Of a stretch of DNA of 64,000 nt, positions 42,278 to 53,350 are shown piece after piece. Made by a program: the position numbers and the translations under genes. The stretch lies in contig CAVPJQ010000010.1 in NCBI GenBank assembly GCA_963705495.1, positions 1 through 64,000 on the forward strand, in the 5' to 3' direction. Origin of the DNA: DATBVX01 sp963705495. GTDB lineage: Bacteria; Pseudomonadota; Gammaproteobacteria; Steroidobacterales; Steroidobacteraceae. Below the pieces are notes generated by a model. The model was given only the letters and a program-made list of their open reading frames with translations, made no database searches and was not told where the DNA came from. Position 1 is the stretch's first letter, and the number at the start of each line of letters is the position of its first letter.

Positions 42278-44713
42278 ATGAAAAGGATTCTGAGTTCTCT
42301 GCTGATCGCCTCTGCAGCGCTGCTCGTCTCGTGCAGCAAGCCTGCGCAGGAAGTGAAGCAGCCTGCGGCGGCGGGGGAGCTCGACCGCACCGTGCTGCCG
42401 ATCGCAGAGCCCGAGTACCCGGCGATCAAGGAGCTCGATGCGCGCAATGCCAAGGCGCCGCCGCGTTTCGACATCAAGCCGCCCAAGGGGGCGCCAAACG
42501 TCGTCGTGGTGCTGCTCGATGATATCGGCTTCGGGCAATCGAGCGCGTTCGGTGGGCCCGCGAACATGCCGACGCTGGACAAGCTCGCGGCCAACGGCCT
42601 GCGCTACAACAATTTCCATACGACGGCGTTCTGCTCACCGACACGCACCGCGCTCCTGACGGGTCGCAATCACCACGTGAACAATGCGGGCGCCATCATG
42701 GAGCTGGCCACGGCATTCCCCGGCAACACCGGCATCCGTCCGCAGAGCGTTGCACCGCTCGCGCAGATGCTGCGCCTGAACGGTTACAGCACGGCGGCGT
42801 TCGGCAAATATCACGAGACGCCGCCCTGGGAAGTCTCGGTCTCCGGGCCCTTTGACCGTTGGCCCACGGGTTCCGGCTTCGACAAGTTCTACGGCTTCAT
42901 CGGCGGCGAGACCAACCAGTGGGCTCCCGCCGTTTTCGACGGCGTCGTGCGAGTCGAGACGCCTCACGATCCGGACTACCACTTCACGGTCGACATGACG
43001 AACCAGGCCGTGAACTGGATGCAGGCTCAGCACTCCCTGACGCCCGACAAGCCCTTCTTCGTGTATTTCGCCACCGGCGCGCTGCATGCGCCTCATCACG
43101 TCCCGAAGCAGTACATCGAGCGGTACAAGGGCAAGTTCGATGCGGGCTGGGATGCGCTACGCGAGCAGACCTTTGCGCGCCAGAAAGAGATGGGTGTCAT
43201 CCCGGCCAACGCGGATTTGACTGTGCGACCGAAGGAAATCCCGTCATGGGATTCGCAGACGCCGGCGCAGAAGAAACTCGAAGCACGGCAGATGGAGACC
43301 TTCGCTGGCTTTGCCGAGCACACCGACGAGCAGGTCGGAAGGCTCGTCAGCGCGTTGGAGCAGATGGGCGTGATGGACAACACGCTGTTCATCTACATCG
43401 TCGGCGACAACGGCGCGAGCGCCGAAGGCGGACCGGAAGGCGCGTACAACGAGATGATGGCCCTGAACGGCATCATCAACACCGCCGAGATCAACATGCC
43501 TCACCTGGAGGATTGGGGTGGACCGACCACCTTCCCGCACTACGCCATCGGCTGGGCGTGGGCCGGCGATGCACCGTTTCAGTGGACCAAGCAGATCGCC
43601 TCGCACTACGGCGGCACCACCAATGGCGTCGTGATCCACTGGCCCGCGCGCATCAAGGCCAAGGGAGAGTTTCGCTCGCAGTTCACCTACGTCACCGATA
43701 TCGCGCCGACTGCCTTGGAGGCGGCGGGCTTGCCATTCCCCAAGAGTGTGAACGGCACGATCCAAAGACCGTTTGATGGCACCTCGATGGTCTACACCTT
43801 CGACGATGCGAACGCCAAGGAGACTCATACCACCCAGTACTTCGAGATGTTCGGCAATCGCGGCATCTATCACGAGGGCTGGACCGCCAACGCGCGTCAT
43901 TCCATTCCCTGGTTGCTGATGAAGACTCCACCCCTCACCGACGATGTCTGGGAGCTCTACCACGTCGCCGAGGACTTCAGTCAGGCGCACGATCTCGCGG
44001 CGGAAAATCCCGCCAAGCTGAAGGAGTTGCAGGACCTCTTCATGAAGGAGGCGGAACGCAACCACGTGCTGCCCATCGATGACCGTCGTTCGGAGCGTTT
44101 CGATGCCTCAATTGCCGGCAGACCCGATCTCATGGGCGCTCGCACCTCCCTGACTGTCTACCCGGGAATGGTCGGCATGACGGAAAATGCGTTCATCAAC
44201 ATCAAGAACCGCTCTTACACGATCACGGCGCCGGTCGAATTGCGCGACGCAAAGACCAACGGGGTGATCATCGCGCAGGCGGGTGGTTTCGGCGGCTGGA
44301 CGCTATTCATGAAGGACGGGAAGGCTCACCATGAATACAACTTCTTCGGCGTGGAGAGCACCAAGATTGCTGGGTCGAGCGCACTGCCGGCGGGCAAGCA
44401 CGTCATCAAGTACGAATTCGTGAGTGACAGCCCGAAGCCGGGTGCGGGCGGGAAGTCCTTGCTCTACGTCGACGACAAGAAGGTGGCCGAAGCCCACATT
44501 CCGAAGACGCAGCCCTTTGTCTTTTCGGCCGATGAGGGTGTGGATGTCGGCATGGACGGAGAAAGCCCGGTGTCAAAGGACTACCGGCTAGGCGATAACC
44601 ACTTCACGGGCAGGATCGTGAGCGTGACGGTCGATGTCGCGCCCTCGCAGATCAGCGCTGAGGACCAGCGGGCCGAGGCCGAAACCAAGGAAGCTGCAGC
44701 ACGCGCCAAGTGA
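42278..44713 (+). CDS. arylsulfatase, lipoprotein
   Basis: This 811-residue sulfatase has a lipoprotein signal (LLIASAALLVSCSK). Metal-site Asp residues lie in VVVLLDDIGFG, and the formylglycine motif FCSPTRTALLTGR has the C-x-P-x-R consensus. GKYHETPPW and IVGDNGASAEGG supply the other metal ligands. About 200 extra C-terminal residues form a beta-rich domain. It would remove sulfate from aryl or alkyl sulfate esters in the periplasm. No maturase (FGE or anSME) is present here. The 199 bases upstream hold no gene. ATG 42278 follows AAGGGAG. Confidence 0.9.
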   Translation: MKRILSSLLIASAALLVSCSKPAQEVKQPAAAGELDRTVLPIAEPEYPAIKELDARNAKAPPRFDIKPPKGAPNVVVVLLDDIGFGQSSAFGGPANMPTLDKLAANGLRYNNFHTTAFCSPTRTALLTGRNHHVNNAGAIMELATAFPGNTGIRPQSVAPLAQMLRLNGYSTAAFGKYHETPPWEVSVSGPFDRWPTGSGFDKFYGFIGGETNQWAPAVFDGVVRVETPHDPDYHFTVDMTNQAVNWMQAQHSLTPDKPFFVYFATGALHAPHHVPKQYIERYKGKFDAGWDALREQTFARQKEMGVIPANADLTVRPKEIPSWDSQTPAQKKLEARQMETFAGFAEHTDEQVGRLVSALEQMGVMDNTLFIYIVGDNGASAEGGPEGAYNEMMALNGIINTAEINMPHLEDWGGPTTFPHYAIGWAWAGDAPFQWTKQIASHYGGTTNGVVIHWPARIKAKGEFRSQFTYVTDIAPTALEAAGLPFPKSVNGTIQRPFDGTSMVYTFDDANAKETHTTQYFEMFGNRGIYHEGWTANARHSIPWLLMKTPPLTDDVWELYHVAEDFSQAHDLAAENPAKLKELQDLFMKEAERNHVLPIDDRRSERFDASIAGRPDLMGARTSLTVYPGMVGMTENAFINIKNRSYTITAPVELRDAKTNGVIIAQAGGFGGWTLFMKDGKAHHEYNFFGVESTKIAGSSALPAGKHVIKYEFVSDSPKPGAGGKSLLYVDDKKVAEAHIPKTQPFVFSADEGVDVGMDGESPVSKDYRLGDNHFTGRIVSVTVDVAPSQISAEDQRAEAETKEAAARAK

Positions 44714-44720
44714 TCAGACG

Positions 44721-45215
44721 ATGATCTCACTCACCGGCGGCTGTGATTGCCGCCACATCCGCTACCGGCTGGAATCGCAGCCGCTCTTCGTGCACTGCTG
44801 TCACTGCCGCTGGTGTCAGCGTGAAACCGGTGCATCGTTCGCGCTCAATGCCATGATCGAAGCCGATCGGGTCACACTGCTCGCTGCAGAGCCGAAATTC
44901 ATCGACACACCCTCCGCAAGCGGCAAGGGACAAAAGATCGCCCGTTGCCCCAGGTGTCGAATCGCAGTGTGGAGCAATTACGCCGGTGCCGGGCCGTTCG
45001 TGCATTTTGTTCGGGTCGGTACGCTCGATGAGCCGGACCATCTGCCGCCCGACATTCACATCTTCACCGCGTCCAAGCAGCCGTGGGTGATCCTGCCGCC
45101 CAATACGCCCGCCGTGCCCGGGTATTACGATCGCGAGCAACACTGGCCCGCGGAAAGCCTGCAGCGGTTCGCAGTGCTGATGAAGAAAATCGCCGCCAGC
45201 AAGCAGAGCGGCTAG
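44721..45215 (+). CDS. GFA-family (glutathione-dependent formaldehyde-activating-like) protein
   Basis: The zinc-Cys fold of 164 residues has GGCDCRHIRYRL, CCHCRWCQRETGASF and ARCPRCRIAVWSN, the Cys ligands of the GFA/CENP-V family. It may be linked to glutathione adduct or formaldehyde handling, which would suit O-demethylation chemistry, though most members are uncharacterised. Confidence 0.85.
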   Translation: MISLTGGCDCRHIRYRLESQPLFVHCCHCRWCQRETGASFALNAMIEADRVTLLAAEPKFIDTPSASGKGQKIARCPRCRIAVWSNYAGAGPFVHFVRVGTLDEPDHLPPDIHIFTASKQPWVILPPNTPAVPGYYDREQHWPAESLQRFAVLMKKIAASKQSG

Positions 45216-45232
45216 CGGGTATGGAGGACACG

Positions 45233-45499
45233 ATGGACCAGGATCTTCAGGCTTTGAGTCGCGAGGAGCTGATCCGCGAGGTTACCCGGTTACGCGCCGG
45301 CATCCGCGCTCACCGTGACAGCAGCGGACACGACCTGTGCTGGCACCATCCACAGCTCTGGGGACTTCTGCCCGAGCCGATGAAACCGGATGTGGCGGTC
45401 CCTCCTTGGCCGAAGTTCCTGCGCGGATGCTTGCGTTACCGCGAATCACTGGATCGTGAGCTACCGGACGCTCCGCGCTGGGATAGAGAGTTCGAATAG
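45233..45499 (+). CDS. small conserved hypothetical protein
   Basis: The product has 88 residues: a helical N-terminus (LQALSREELIREVTRLRAGI) and then HDLCWHHPQLWGLLPE and PPWPKFLRGCLRYRES. The Cys/His/Trp-rich centre looks conserved in proteobacterial small proteins. ATG 45233 has GGAGG 5 bases upstream; ATG 45221 is the alternative. The function is unknown. Confidence 0.65.
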   Translation: MDQDLQALSREELIREVTRLRAGIRAHRDSSGHDLCWHHPQLWGLLPEPMKPDVAVPPWPKFLRGCLRYRESLDRELPDAPRWDREFE

Positions 45500-45555
45500 G
45501 CGAGAGCAGCCGTCACGCGCGTGTCTCCGGCCGACGCGCCTGGATACGCGGGCCC

Positions 45556-46407
45556 CTAGCTGAATTGCGCCAGGGTGGTGCTGTACGCAGTCGTCACAGT
45601 CTTGTCGAGCGGCCAACTGCGCAGTTCCTTGGACAGGACCTCGATGCCGATCGGCCCGCGGTACGGCGAGTTGTGCAGCGCCTTGATGAACCCCTTGATA
45701 TCGAATTCACCCTGCCCGCAGAGCTTGCGATGGCCCGTGGTCTCTTCCCTGAAGTCCATGCCCGGCGGTGACTTGAGATAGCCGTCGTTGATTTCGACGC
45801 CGTAGAAATACTGCTTCGGAAACCTCGCCACGCTGTCGTAGGGGATCCCGAGCTTCACGATGTGCCACAGGTCGAAGATGATGCCGCCGTTGCGCGCGCT
45901 CGCGCCTTCCACCAGCTCGCGCGAGGCTTCGAGCGAATCGATCCGCGAGAACGGCATCATCTCGTAGACGATCTTGGTGCCGTGCTCGTCCGCGTCGCGG
46001 CACAACTGCGCGAATTCTTCGATGAGCCGCGGCGTCGGGCATTCCTCGCGGAAGAAATCGCCGACCTTGATGTGCCGGGCGCCGAGCGCTTCGGCCGCGG
46101 TCAGCAGCAGGTGGCGCTGCTCATCAGAACGTTTGCGCCGCTCATCGTCGAGGAACCAGTCGTACAGGAATTCGAGCTCGATGTACTTGATGCCGTTATC
46201 GTCGATGATGCGTCGCATGTCGGCGAGCGTGCGCCGCTCCAGGATGTGGGCGAGGTCGGCATGCCAGATTCCGAGACCCTTGAATCCGGCCTTGGCTGCG
46301 GCCACGACCCGGTCCTTGAAATCGAAGGTGCTGTATTCCTTATCGGTATGCGGAAGCGCACCGCCCGCCAGCGTCCAATAGGACGCGATCAGCTCCACCT
46401 CTGCCAT
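45556..46407 (-). CDS. sugar phosphate isomerase/epimerase-like TIM-barrel protein
   Basis: This 283-residue xylose-isomerase-like TIM barrel (AP_endonuc_2) has GFKGLGIWHADLAHIL, YIELEFLYDWFLDDER, KIVYEMMPFSRI with a metal Glu, and GIEVLSKELRSW with the last Glu. It may isomerise a keto/hydroxy intermediate; the substrate is not evident. It lies downstream of the TonB receptor on the same strand. Confidence 0.85.
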   Translation of the reverse strand: MAEVELIASYWTLAGGALPHTDKEYSTFDFKDRVVAAAKAGFKGLGIWHADLAHILERRTLADMRRIIDDNGIKYIELEFLYDWFLDDERRKRSDEQRHLLLTAAEALGARHIKVGDFFREECPTPRLIEEFAQLCRDADEHGTKIVYEMMPFSRIDSLEASRELVEGASARNGGIIFDLWHIVKLGIPYDSVARFPKQYFYGVEINDGYLKSPPGMDFREETTGHRKLCGQGEFDIKGFIKALHNSPYRGPIGIEVLSKELRSWPLDKTVTTAYSTTLAQFS

Positions 46408-46553
46408 GACGAATCCCCGCTCTGGTTCAGCTCACGACGGCGTGCGTGAATTGTGGTGCGCCGCGCCGGCCGTGTCACCATGCTGTGCCGGAAATAAATC
46501 GAGGGCCCCGCTGCAAAGCGGGCACCCTCGCGTGGATCGCGTGGAGGTCGCTT

Positions 46554-49154
46554 CTATTTCGTCTTGAATCGCAGCGTCGCGAACCACTCCTGCGGGCGGC
46601 TGTAAGACTTGGTCATTCTGATCGTGCCGCCCTGCAGCTGGCCGGTGACGATGTAGCGATCGTCGGTCAGATTGGTGCCGCCGACCACGAACTCCCACTG
46701 ATCGCCCGGTGCCTGGTAGGTCAGCGAGGCGTTCACGACATCTGTCGCTTCGCGCTTGAGGTCCTCGTTGTTGCCCAGATCATTGAAAAAGTCGTCCGTG
46801 TGCGTCCAGTCGGCGTTCAGCTGAATTGCACTGCCGTTGCCCAGGCTGAAGACGTACTGCGGCCCCGCGTAGAACTTCCACTCCGGAGTCTTGGGCAGGT
46901 CGCAGGCGTCATTGGGATCGGACGTTCGCGCCGGACAGGAATCGAGCGTGAGGGGCTGACCGTTGTCGCCCACGTTGTTCATGCGCGTGTACTTCGCATC
47001 CGTGTAGCCGAAGGACGTGTTGAACGAGAAGCCGCCGAAGACGGCCTCGGCCTCGGCCTCGAATCCATAGATCCGCGCATCGCCGGCGTTCACCACGGTG
47101 GGCGAGATGCCGATCTGCGAATTGAGCTGGATGTCGTCGTATGTCGTGTGGAAGGCCGCAAGGTTCAGACGCAGGCGTCGGTCGAGGAACTCCGACTTGA
47201 AACCGATCTCCTCGGCGGTGGCGTGTTCAGGACCGAAGTGCAACTCGTCGTCGTAGGTCGGATGCGGACTGGAGAGGCGCGTGGTCCAGCCGCCGGTCCG
47301 GTAGCCTTTCGAATACGACGCGTAGAGCATCATGTCGTCAGTAAAGTGGAAATCCAGGCCGACCGTCGGGGAGGTGTTGGAGAAATCCAGCGTCCTCTCG
47401 CCCGGTGGGAAGTAACGATATGGTTCCGCCGCGCTTGGGAATGTGAGGGCCTGCTGGCAGGTCAAGGTCGGAGGAGCGCCGATGAGTGCCGCGGACGCGC
47501 CCGGCGGGTTACAGCCGCTGATCTTGTAAGTGAGGCCGTTGTCATCGGTCTGGTGACCCTCGAAGTGCTTGGTTTCATCGGTATAGCGTCCGCCGACCGT
47601 GATCCCGAAATTATCCGTAACCTTGAAATTCAAATGGGCGTAGAGCGCCTTGGCGGTCGTCTCGAGGTCGTTCGGTCCATCGATCATCAGCAGGCCACCG
47701 GGGAAGATCACCCAGTCGTGCAGGTTCCCCTCTTCATGGAAGTAATAGGCGCCCACCACATAATTCAGGCGCTCGCCGAAAATCAGCCCGCTGAGCTGCA
47801 GCTCCTCGGAGACCTGGCGCTGCGGCATGTCGAAGGAAGGCTCGTCGATGGTCAGCGGCGAGCCGTCCAGATCCATTCCTGAGTCCCACTGCATATCGCG
47901 GTAGGCGGTGATCGACTTCAGCTTGGCAGCGTCGCTGAAGCGCCAGTCCAATGTGCCAGCCACGCCCCAGTTCTCGAGCTTCGAAAAGCTGTTGCCGGTG
48001 GCGAAGCTGGTGTCGATGTCGTCGCTCTCGAAGCGGTTGTCGTACGGCAGGCGGTTGTTGTTCGGATCGCCGTCGACGTTGACGCCCGACAGGGGCGGCA
48101 GAACCGCCATCTGGGTCGGTGTCGGGCTGAGGCCCCCACGCGGCTCGCTGCACAGCACGCCGAGCGGCGCGCCCACCAGGCACGCATTGTAGAGTCCGGC
48201 AAGTTGCGATGGGTTGATGTCGGCAACCGTGGCGGCCGAGGCAGACTGGTCGACGTTGGTGTAGTCGGCCGCCAGCGTGAATCTGACATCATCCGTGAAC
48301 AGGAAGACCATCTTGCCACGCACGTTCCACTGGTTGATCCCACCTTCCCGATCACTCGTCCGCGTGCCTGCCGCCGGAAAGCGCGATGAGTCATCCGTCA
48401 CGAACGCGCAGGGAGTGCCCACCGGACCGCAGTCAGGGATCGTGGCGAGCGGGTTGAGCATGCTCGGATCGGCACCATCCTTGTTGGCGAGATCGGTGAA
48501 GGCAACACGCTTCTGGAACCCGTCACGCTTCTGCGAGCCGAACGCGATGCTGCTGCGGATCTTGTCGGAGATCGGCAGGTCGATTGAGGCCTGCACGTCC
48601 AGGCGATGGAAATCCCCGCCTGTCACGTTGCCCCGGAAACTGAATTCCGAGCCTGGGTCATGGGTGACGATGGAGATGGCGCCGCCGATGGAGTTGCGCC
48701 CGAACAGTGTTCCCTGCGGTCCCTTCAGGATCTCCACGCGTTCCACGTCGAGCATGGTGGTGTTCGCACCCACGCTCCGCGCGAGGTACACACCGTCGAC
48801 GTACACGCCCACGCCCGGGTCCAGGTTGAAGGCGAAGTCGTTCTGGCCGATGCCGCGGATGTACGCCGCGAGCACCGTGTCCGAACCCGAAAATGGCGTG
48901 CCCGGGTCGAGAGTGACATTCGGCGCGATATTGGTGAGCTTCGCGACGTCGGTGATGCCCTTGGCTTGCAGCATCGCGGAGGTCACGGCGGTGATCGCGA
49001 TCGGCACGTTCTGGATGTTTTCGGACCGCCTCTGGGCGGTAACCGTAACTTCTTCGATGATCTGGGCGAAGGCCGATGCGGCTGCGAACTGGACGAGCAG
49101 GCCCACGAGCACGGCCATGCAGCCGAAGCGTGAGCGTCTTGCAGACGTCTTCAT
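46554..49154 (-). CDS. TonB-dependent receptor
   Basis: This 866-residue outer-membrane receptor has a signal peptide ending ASAFA, a plug domain with IEEVTVTAQRRSENIQNVPI, YIRGIGQNDFAF and RVEILKGPQGTLFGRNSIGG, and a 22-strand barrel ending PQEWFATLRFKTK. It belongs to the FecA/IroN-like sphingomonad-type group often used for aromatic or oligomeric carbon sources. ATG 49154 follows GAGGGGGGATATTC. The gene is intact despite its length. Confidence 0.92.
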   Translation of the reverse strand: MKTSARRSRFGCMAVLVGLLVQFAAASAFAQIIEEVTVTAQRRSENIQNVPIAITAVTSAMLQAKGITDVAKLTNIAPNVTLDPGTPFSGSDTVLAAYIRGIGQNDFAFNLDPGVGVYVDGVYLARSVGANTTMLDVERVEILKGPQGTLFGRNSIGGAISIVTHDPGSEFSFRGNVTGGDFHRLDVQASIDLPISDKIRSSIAFGSQKRDGFQKRVAFTDLANKDGADPSMLNPLATIPDCGPVGTPCAFVTDDSSRFPAAGTRTSDREGGINQWNVRGKMVFLFTDDVRFTLAADYTNVDQSASAATVADINPSQLAGLYNACLVGAPLGVLCSEPRGGLSPTPTQMAVLPPLSGVNVDGDPNNNRLPYDNRFESDDIDTSFATGNSFSKLENWGVAGTLDWRFSDAAKLKSITAYRDMQWDSGMDLDGSPLTIDEPSFDMPQRQVSEELQLSGLIFGERLNYVVGAYYFHEEGNLHDWVIFPGGLLMIDGPNDLETTAKALYAHLNFKVTDNFGITVGGRYTDETKHFEGHQTDDNGLTYKISGCNPPGASAALIGAPPTLTCQQALTFPSAAEPYRYFPPGERTLDFSNTSPTVGLDFHFTDDMMLYASYSKGYRTGGWTTRLSSPHPTYDDELHFGPEHATAEEIGFKSEFLDRRLRLNLAAFHTTYDDIQLNSQIGISPTVVNAGDARIYGFEAEAEAVFGGFSFNTSFGYTDAKYTRMNNVGDNGQPLTLDSCPARTSDPNDACDLPKTPEWKFYAGPQYVFSLGNGSAIQLNADWTHTDDFFNDLGNNEDLKREATDVVNASLTYQAPGDQWEFVVGGTNLTDDRYIVTGQLQGGTIRMTKSYSRPQEWFATLRFKTK

Positions 49155-49531
49155 GAATATCCCCCCCTCGATGTGTGCGATCCGGACGCGCGCGGCGTGT
49201 CCGGGCTTTAAGAGATGAGCCACCCCACTTGAATTTGCATAAATGATGAATGCCTGTGCAGCTTCGCTAACTGCATCACTGCCGCGAGTCGCTTACCTGT
49301 GTGGCGGGTGCGATACACGTCGATGACGGCACTTGGTGCGATTTGATCCCGACCATATCTAGCCTTTGTTTGCAAGCCGCAGACTCAACCATGACTGAAC
49401 GAAAACTCGACATGGAGCGTAACAGGGTGTGCAAACGCGCTGCGGACGGCTCGTTTCGCGGCCGCGACAGCGCAAGTCAGAGTCGCGAAGGGCAGCGCGC
49501 CACAAGATGGTGCCGCGTGAGCCGGCTGAGA
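49155..49531. other. intergenic region upstream of the TonB receptor
   Basis: These 377 bases hold no convincing gene. An AT-rich patch at about 49230-49252 may be the receptor promoter on the minus strand, but no clear -35/-10 pair stands out. A short plus-strand frame (49391-49615) has Arg-rich composition and runs into the biotin carboxylase gene on the other strand, so I do not accept it as coding. Confidence 0.5.
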
Positions 49532-50877
<1,346 letters not shown>

Positions 50878-50881
<4 letters not shown>

Positions 50882-51360
50882 TTCTCGCTCGACTGCAGGC
50901 GCATCAACACGCGCTGCGTGTCGACGAGCTCGCCGTTCGCGGCGCAGATTTCAGTGACCGTGCCGCGTGCGCCCGCGTAGACGGAGTTCATCAGCTTCAT
51001 CGTTTCTACGATGCCGACGACTGTCTCGGCTTCGACCTGCGAGCCGACTTCGACGAAGGGCGCCGCACCGGGCTTGGGCGCGCGATAGAACGTTCCCATG
51101 ATCGGCGGGCGGATCTCGATCACTCCTGCGGGTGGCGCGAGCGTCGCTGGCGCGTCCCGTTGCACGGGTTCAGCGGTGGCCGGCGAAACGCTGCCCGAGA
51201 CGTGTGCCTTGGCGAGCGTTTGCCGTTCCTGGGTCCAGCCGCCCGCCTGGCTCTTGCGCAGCGTGAGCTTGAAGCGATCGGTCTCGAGGATCAGTTCGTC
51301 GAACGGCGACGCATCGAGCAGCCGCAAGATCTCCTGCACGTCGTCGTTGGTGAGGTTCAC
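50878..51360 (-). CDS. accB: biotin carboxyl carrier protein
   Basis: The protein has about 160 residues. The N-terminal half is VQEILRLLDASPFDELILE with FKLTLRKSQ. A Pro/Ala linker follows, then a biotinyl domain with VETMKLMNSV, where the Lys receives biotin (BirA is at 11.9 kb). The start is uncertain: GTG 51360 is preferred, TTG 51399 would overlap the upstream gene, and neither has a good ribosome binding site. Confidence 0.87.
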
Positions 51361-51370
51361 GATGACATGG

Positions 51371-52426
51371 TCACGGCTTGCGGCCGCCGAGCGCGCCAAT
51401 CACGTGATCGAAAGCTTGCGGCTTGGGCGTCGCCACCGGGGTTGCGGCGCGCTTCGACCACGCCGTTTCCGGCCGACTCTGCAACACGCGCAGCTCCCCG
51501 CTCACCGAGTCGATCGCCCATTCGATGTCTTGCGGAACGCCGTAGTGACGTTCGATCGCCATCGCGATGCGCCTGAGCTCGCCGATCTCTGCGTCGGTCA
51601 GGCAGGGCTGCGACTGGCGCTCGGCGGGAATGCTCTCGGCGCGTACCCCGCCCGCCTGCAGGTCGGGAACGTGCTGCATCGCTTTCTCGCTGACAGTGCG
51701 CGCCACGATATGACCGGTGACCTTGCTCACGATGAACTTGTCCGGTGTGACCTCGCCACTCACGATGCATGAGCCGAGTCCCCAGCTGCCTTCAATCGCG
51801 ATCACGGAACGATCGCCGGTGATCGGACTGCGCGTGAACATCACGCCCGCGCAGCGCGAGTTCACCATGCGCTGCACGACCACGGCCATTGCGATCTGTC
51901 GCTCGGGCAAGGCGCGCTGGCGCCGGTAGCTGACGGATTCCACGCTGTAGAGACTTGCCCAGCAGTCCCGTACCGCGCGCAGCATCGACGCCGCATCGCG
52001 AATCCAGAGGTAAGTGTCCTGCAGACCGGCGAAACTCGCATCGGCGCTGTCCTCGCTGGTAGCGCTCGACCTGACCGCGACGGTGACTGCTTCGCCCGCG
52101 CACAGGTCCCGATATGCGGACCCAATCAACTCTTGAAGCGCGGGCGGCAGCTGCGTGGCGCTGATGCGCTGCCTCGCGAGTGTTGCGTTCTGCGTGATGG
52201 CGGCGAGGTCATCCGGTGGGGTTGCTTCGATGAGCCGCACGAGCTCGGCGCCGGGATCCACTGCCGCGAGGAATTCGACGAAGGCGCGCGTCGTGATGAC
52301 GAATCCTGCCGGTACCTGCAGTCCTGCGCGCGTCAGCTCGCCGAGACTCGCCCCCTTGCCGCCCACGCGCACGCGGTCGTCAAGACCTACACTTTCGAAA
52401 CTGCAGACATAAGGCTCGTCTGACAT
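51371..52426 (-). CDS. PEP/pyruvate-binding ATP-grasp domain protein (PpsB-like)
   Basis: This 351-residue protein corresponds only to the N-terminal nucleotide-binding part of PEP synthase. The motifs are VGGKGASLGELTRAG, AVRSSATSEDSADASFAGLQ, QRMVNSRCAGVMFTRSP, EGSWGLGSCIVSGEVTPDKF and IEWAIDSVSGELRVLQSRPE. It lacks the phosphohistidine and PEP domains. The size and content match the beta subunit of phenylphosphate synthase, a phenol-phosphorylating enzyme. It stands directly upstream of BCCP and biotin carboxylase genes on the same strand. Confidence 0.83.
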   Translation of the reverse strand: MSDEPYVCSFESVGLDDRVRVGGKGASLGELTRAGLQVPAGFVITTRAFVEFLAAVDPGAELVRLIEATPPDDLAAITQNATLARQRISATQLPPALQELIGSAYRDLCAGEAVTVAVRSSATSEDSADASFAGLQDTYLWIRDAASMLRAVRDCWASLYSVESVSYRRQRALPERQIAMAVVVQRMVNSRCAGVMFTRSPITGDRSVIAIEGSWGLGSCIVSGEVTPDKFIVSKVTGHIVARTVSEKAMQHVPDLQAGGVRAESIPAERQSQPCLTDAEIGELRRIAMAIERHYGVPQDIEWAIDSVSGELRVLQSRPETAWSKRAATPVATPKPQAFDHVIGALGGRKP

Positions 52427-52593
52427 CGAACAACTCACCGGTTCCACCTGGCGTAGTAGTATGAGGCACACGCTTGCTCCGGGCGACGGCCGAGGATTTC
52501 CTTCCCAGTGGATCGCAGCTTCGCGCTGAGTCGAGTCGCGGGCGGCCATGCTTCGGCCAAATGCGTCACCACATTTTCGAGGTCCCAGTCCCA

Positions 52594-53331
52594 ATGCTCG
52601 AGCTTTATCACGCCGAACCGGTCGCCAATTCGATGAAAGTACTTCTGTGCCTGAAGGAGAAGCAGATCGAATTCGTCAGTCACTACGTCGACCTGCTGCG
52701 CTTCGAGCAGCACAAGCCCGAATTCCTCGCCATCAATCCCAACGGCCAGGTGCCGGTCCTGGTTCACGATGGCAATACCATCACCGAGTCCACTGTCATC
52801 AATGAGTACCTGGAGGACCTGTTTCCCGAAGTGCGCCTGCGCCCCGAGGATCCCGTCGAGCGGGCGCAGATGAGGATCTGGAGCAAGTTCGTCGACGAGT
52901 ACTTTTGCCCGGCCCTGAGCATGATCGGCTGGCACACGATGGTGCGGAAGGTGGCGCAGCGGCTCAAGGGCCCGCAGTTGCAGGAAATCCTGTCGCATAT
53001 CCCCCTGAAGGAGCAGCGCGACAAGTGGGCAACCGTAGCGGGCGCCTCCTTTACGGAGGAGCAGCTCAATGACTCGCGGCGCCGGATCGGAGTGTCGATC
53101 GAGCGCATGGAGAAGATCCTGCAGAAATCGCACTGGCTGGCCGGTCCCACCTATTCACTCGCGGACGTGAACAGCTACACCATGGTTGCGGGCGTGCCGC
53201 GCTTCTTTCCGGAGTTCATGAAGCCGCGCGCCAGCGAGTGGCTCGAGGAAATGAACCAGCGTCCTGCCGTCAAGGCCGCGCTCGCCATGCCCAACAAGGT
53301 ACCTGAGGTACTGCGCTCGTTCGGCGACTAG
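52594..53331 (+). CDS. LigF-like glutathione S-transferase (beta-etherase type) 1
   Basis: The protein has 245 residues. The thioredoxin-fold domain has MLELYHAEPVANSMKVLLCL, INPNGQVPVLVHDG (cis-Pro) and TESTVINEYLEDLFP. The helical domain has AQMRIWSKFVDEYFCPALSM, QWRD-like LKEQRDKW and YSLADVNSY. These agree with what I remember of LigF from Sphingobium SYK-6 over most of the length. LigF-type enzymes cleave beta-aryl ethers by glutathione attack. ATG 52594 follows GAGGTCCCAG; the gene diverges from the PpsB-like gene. Confidence 0.85.
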   Translation: MLELYHAEPVANSMKVLLCLKEKQIEFVSHYVDLLRFEQHKPEFLAINPNGQVPVLVHDGNTITESTVINEYLEDLFPEVRLRPEDPVERAQMRIWSKFVDEYFCPALSMIGWHTMVRKVAQRLKGPQLQEILSHIPLKEQRDKWATVAGASFTEEQLNDSRRRIGVSIERMEKILQKSHWLAGPTYSLADVNSYTMVAGVPRFFPEFMKPRASEWLEEMNQRPAVKAALAMPNKVPEVLRSFGD

Positions 53332-53350
53332 TCGCCAGGGAAGAACCTTC

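Noticed and set aside
46446..47882. Long open frame (478 codons) opposite the TonB receptor
   Set aside because: It is a GC-driven antisense shadow. The minus-strand protein has all TonB receptor motifs, and the plus frame has no recognisable domain or ribosome binding site.
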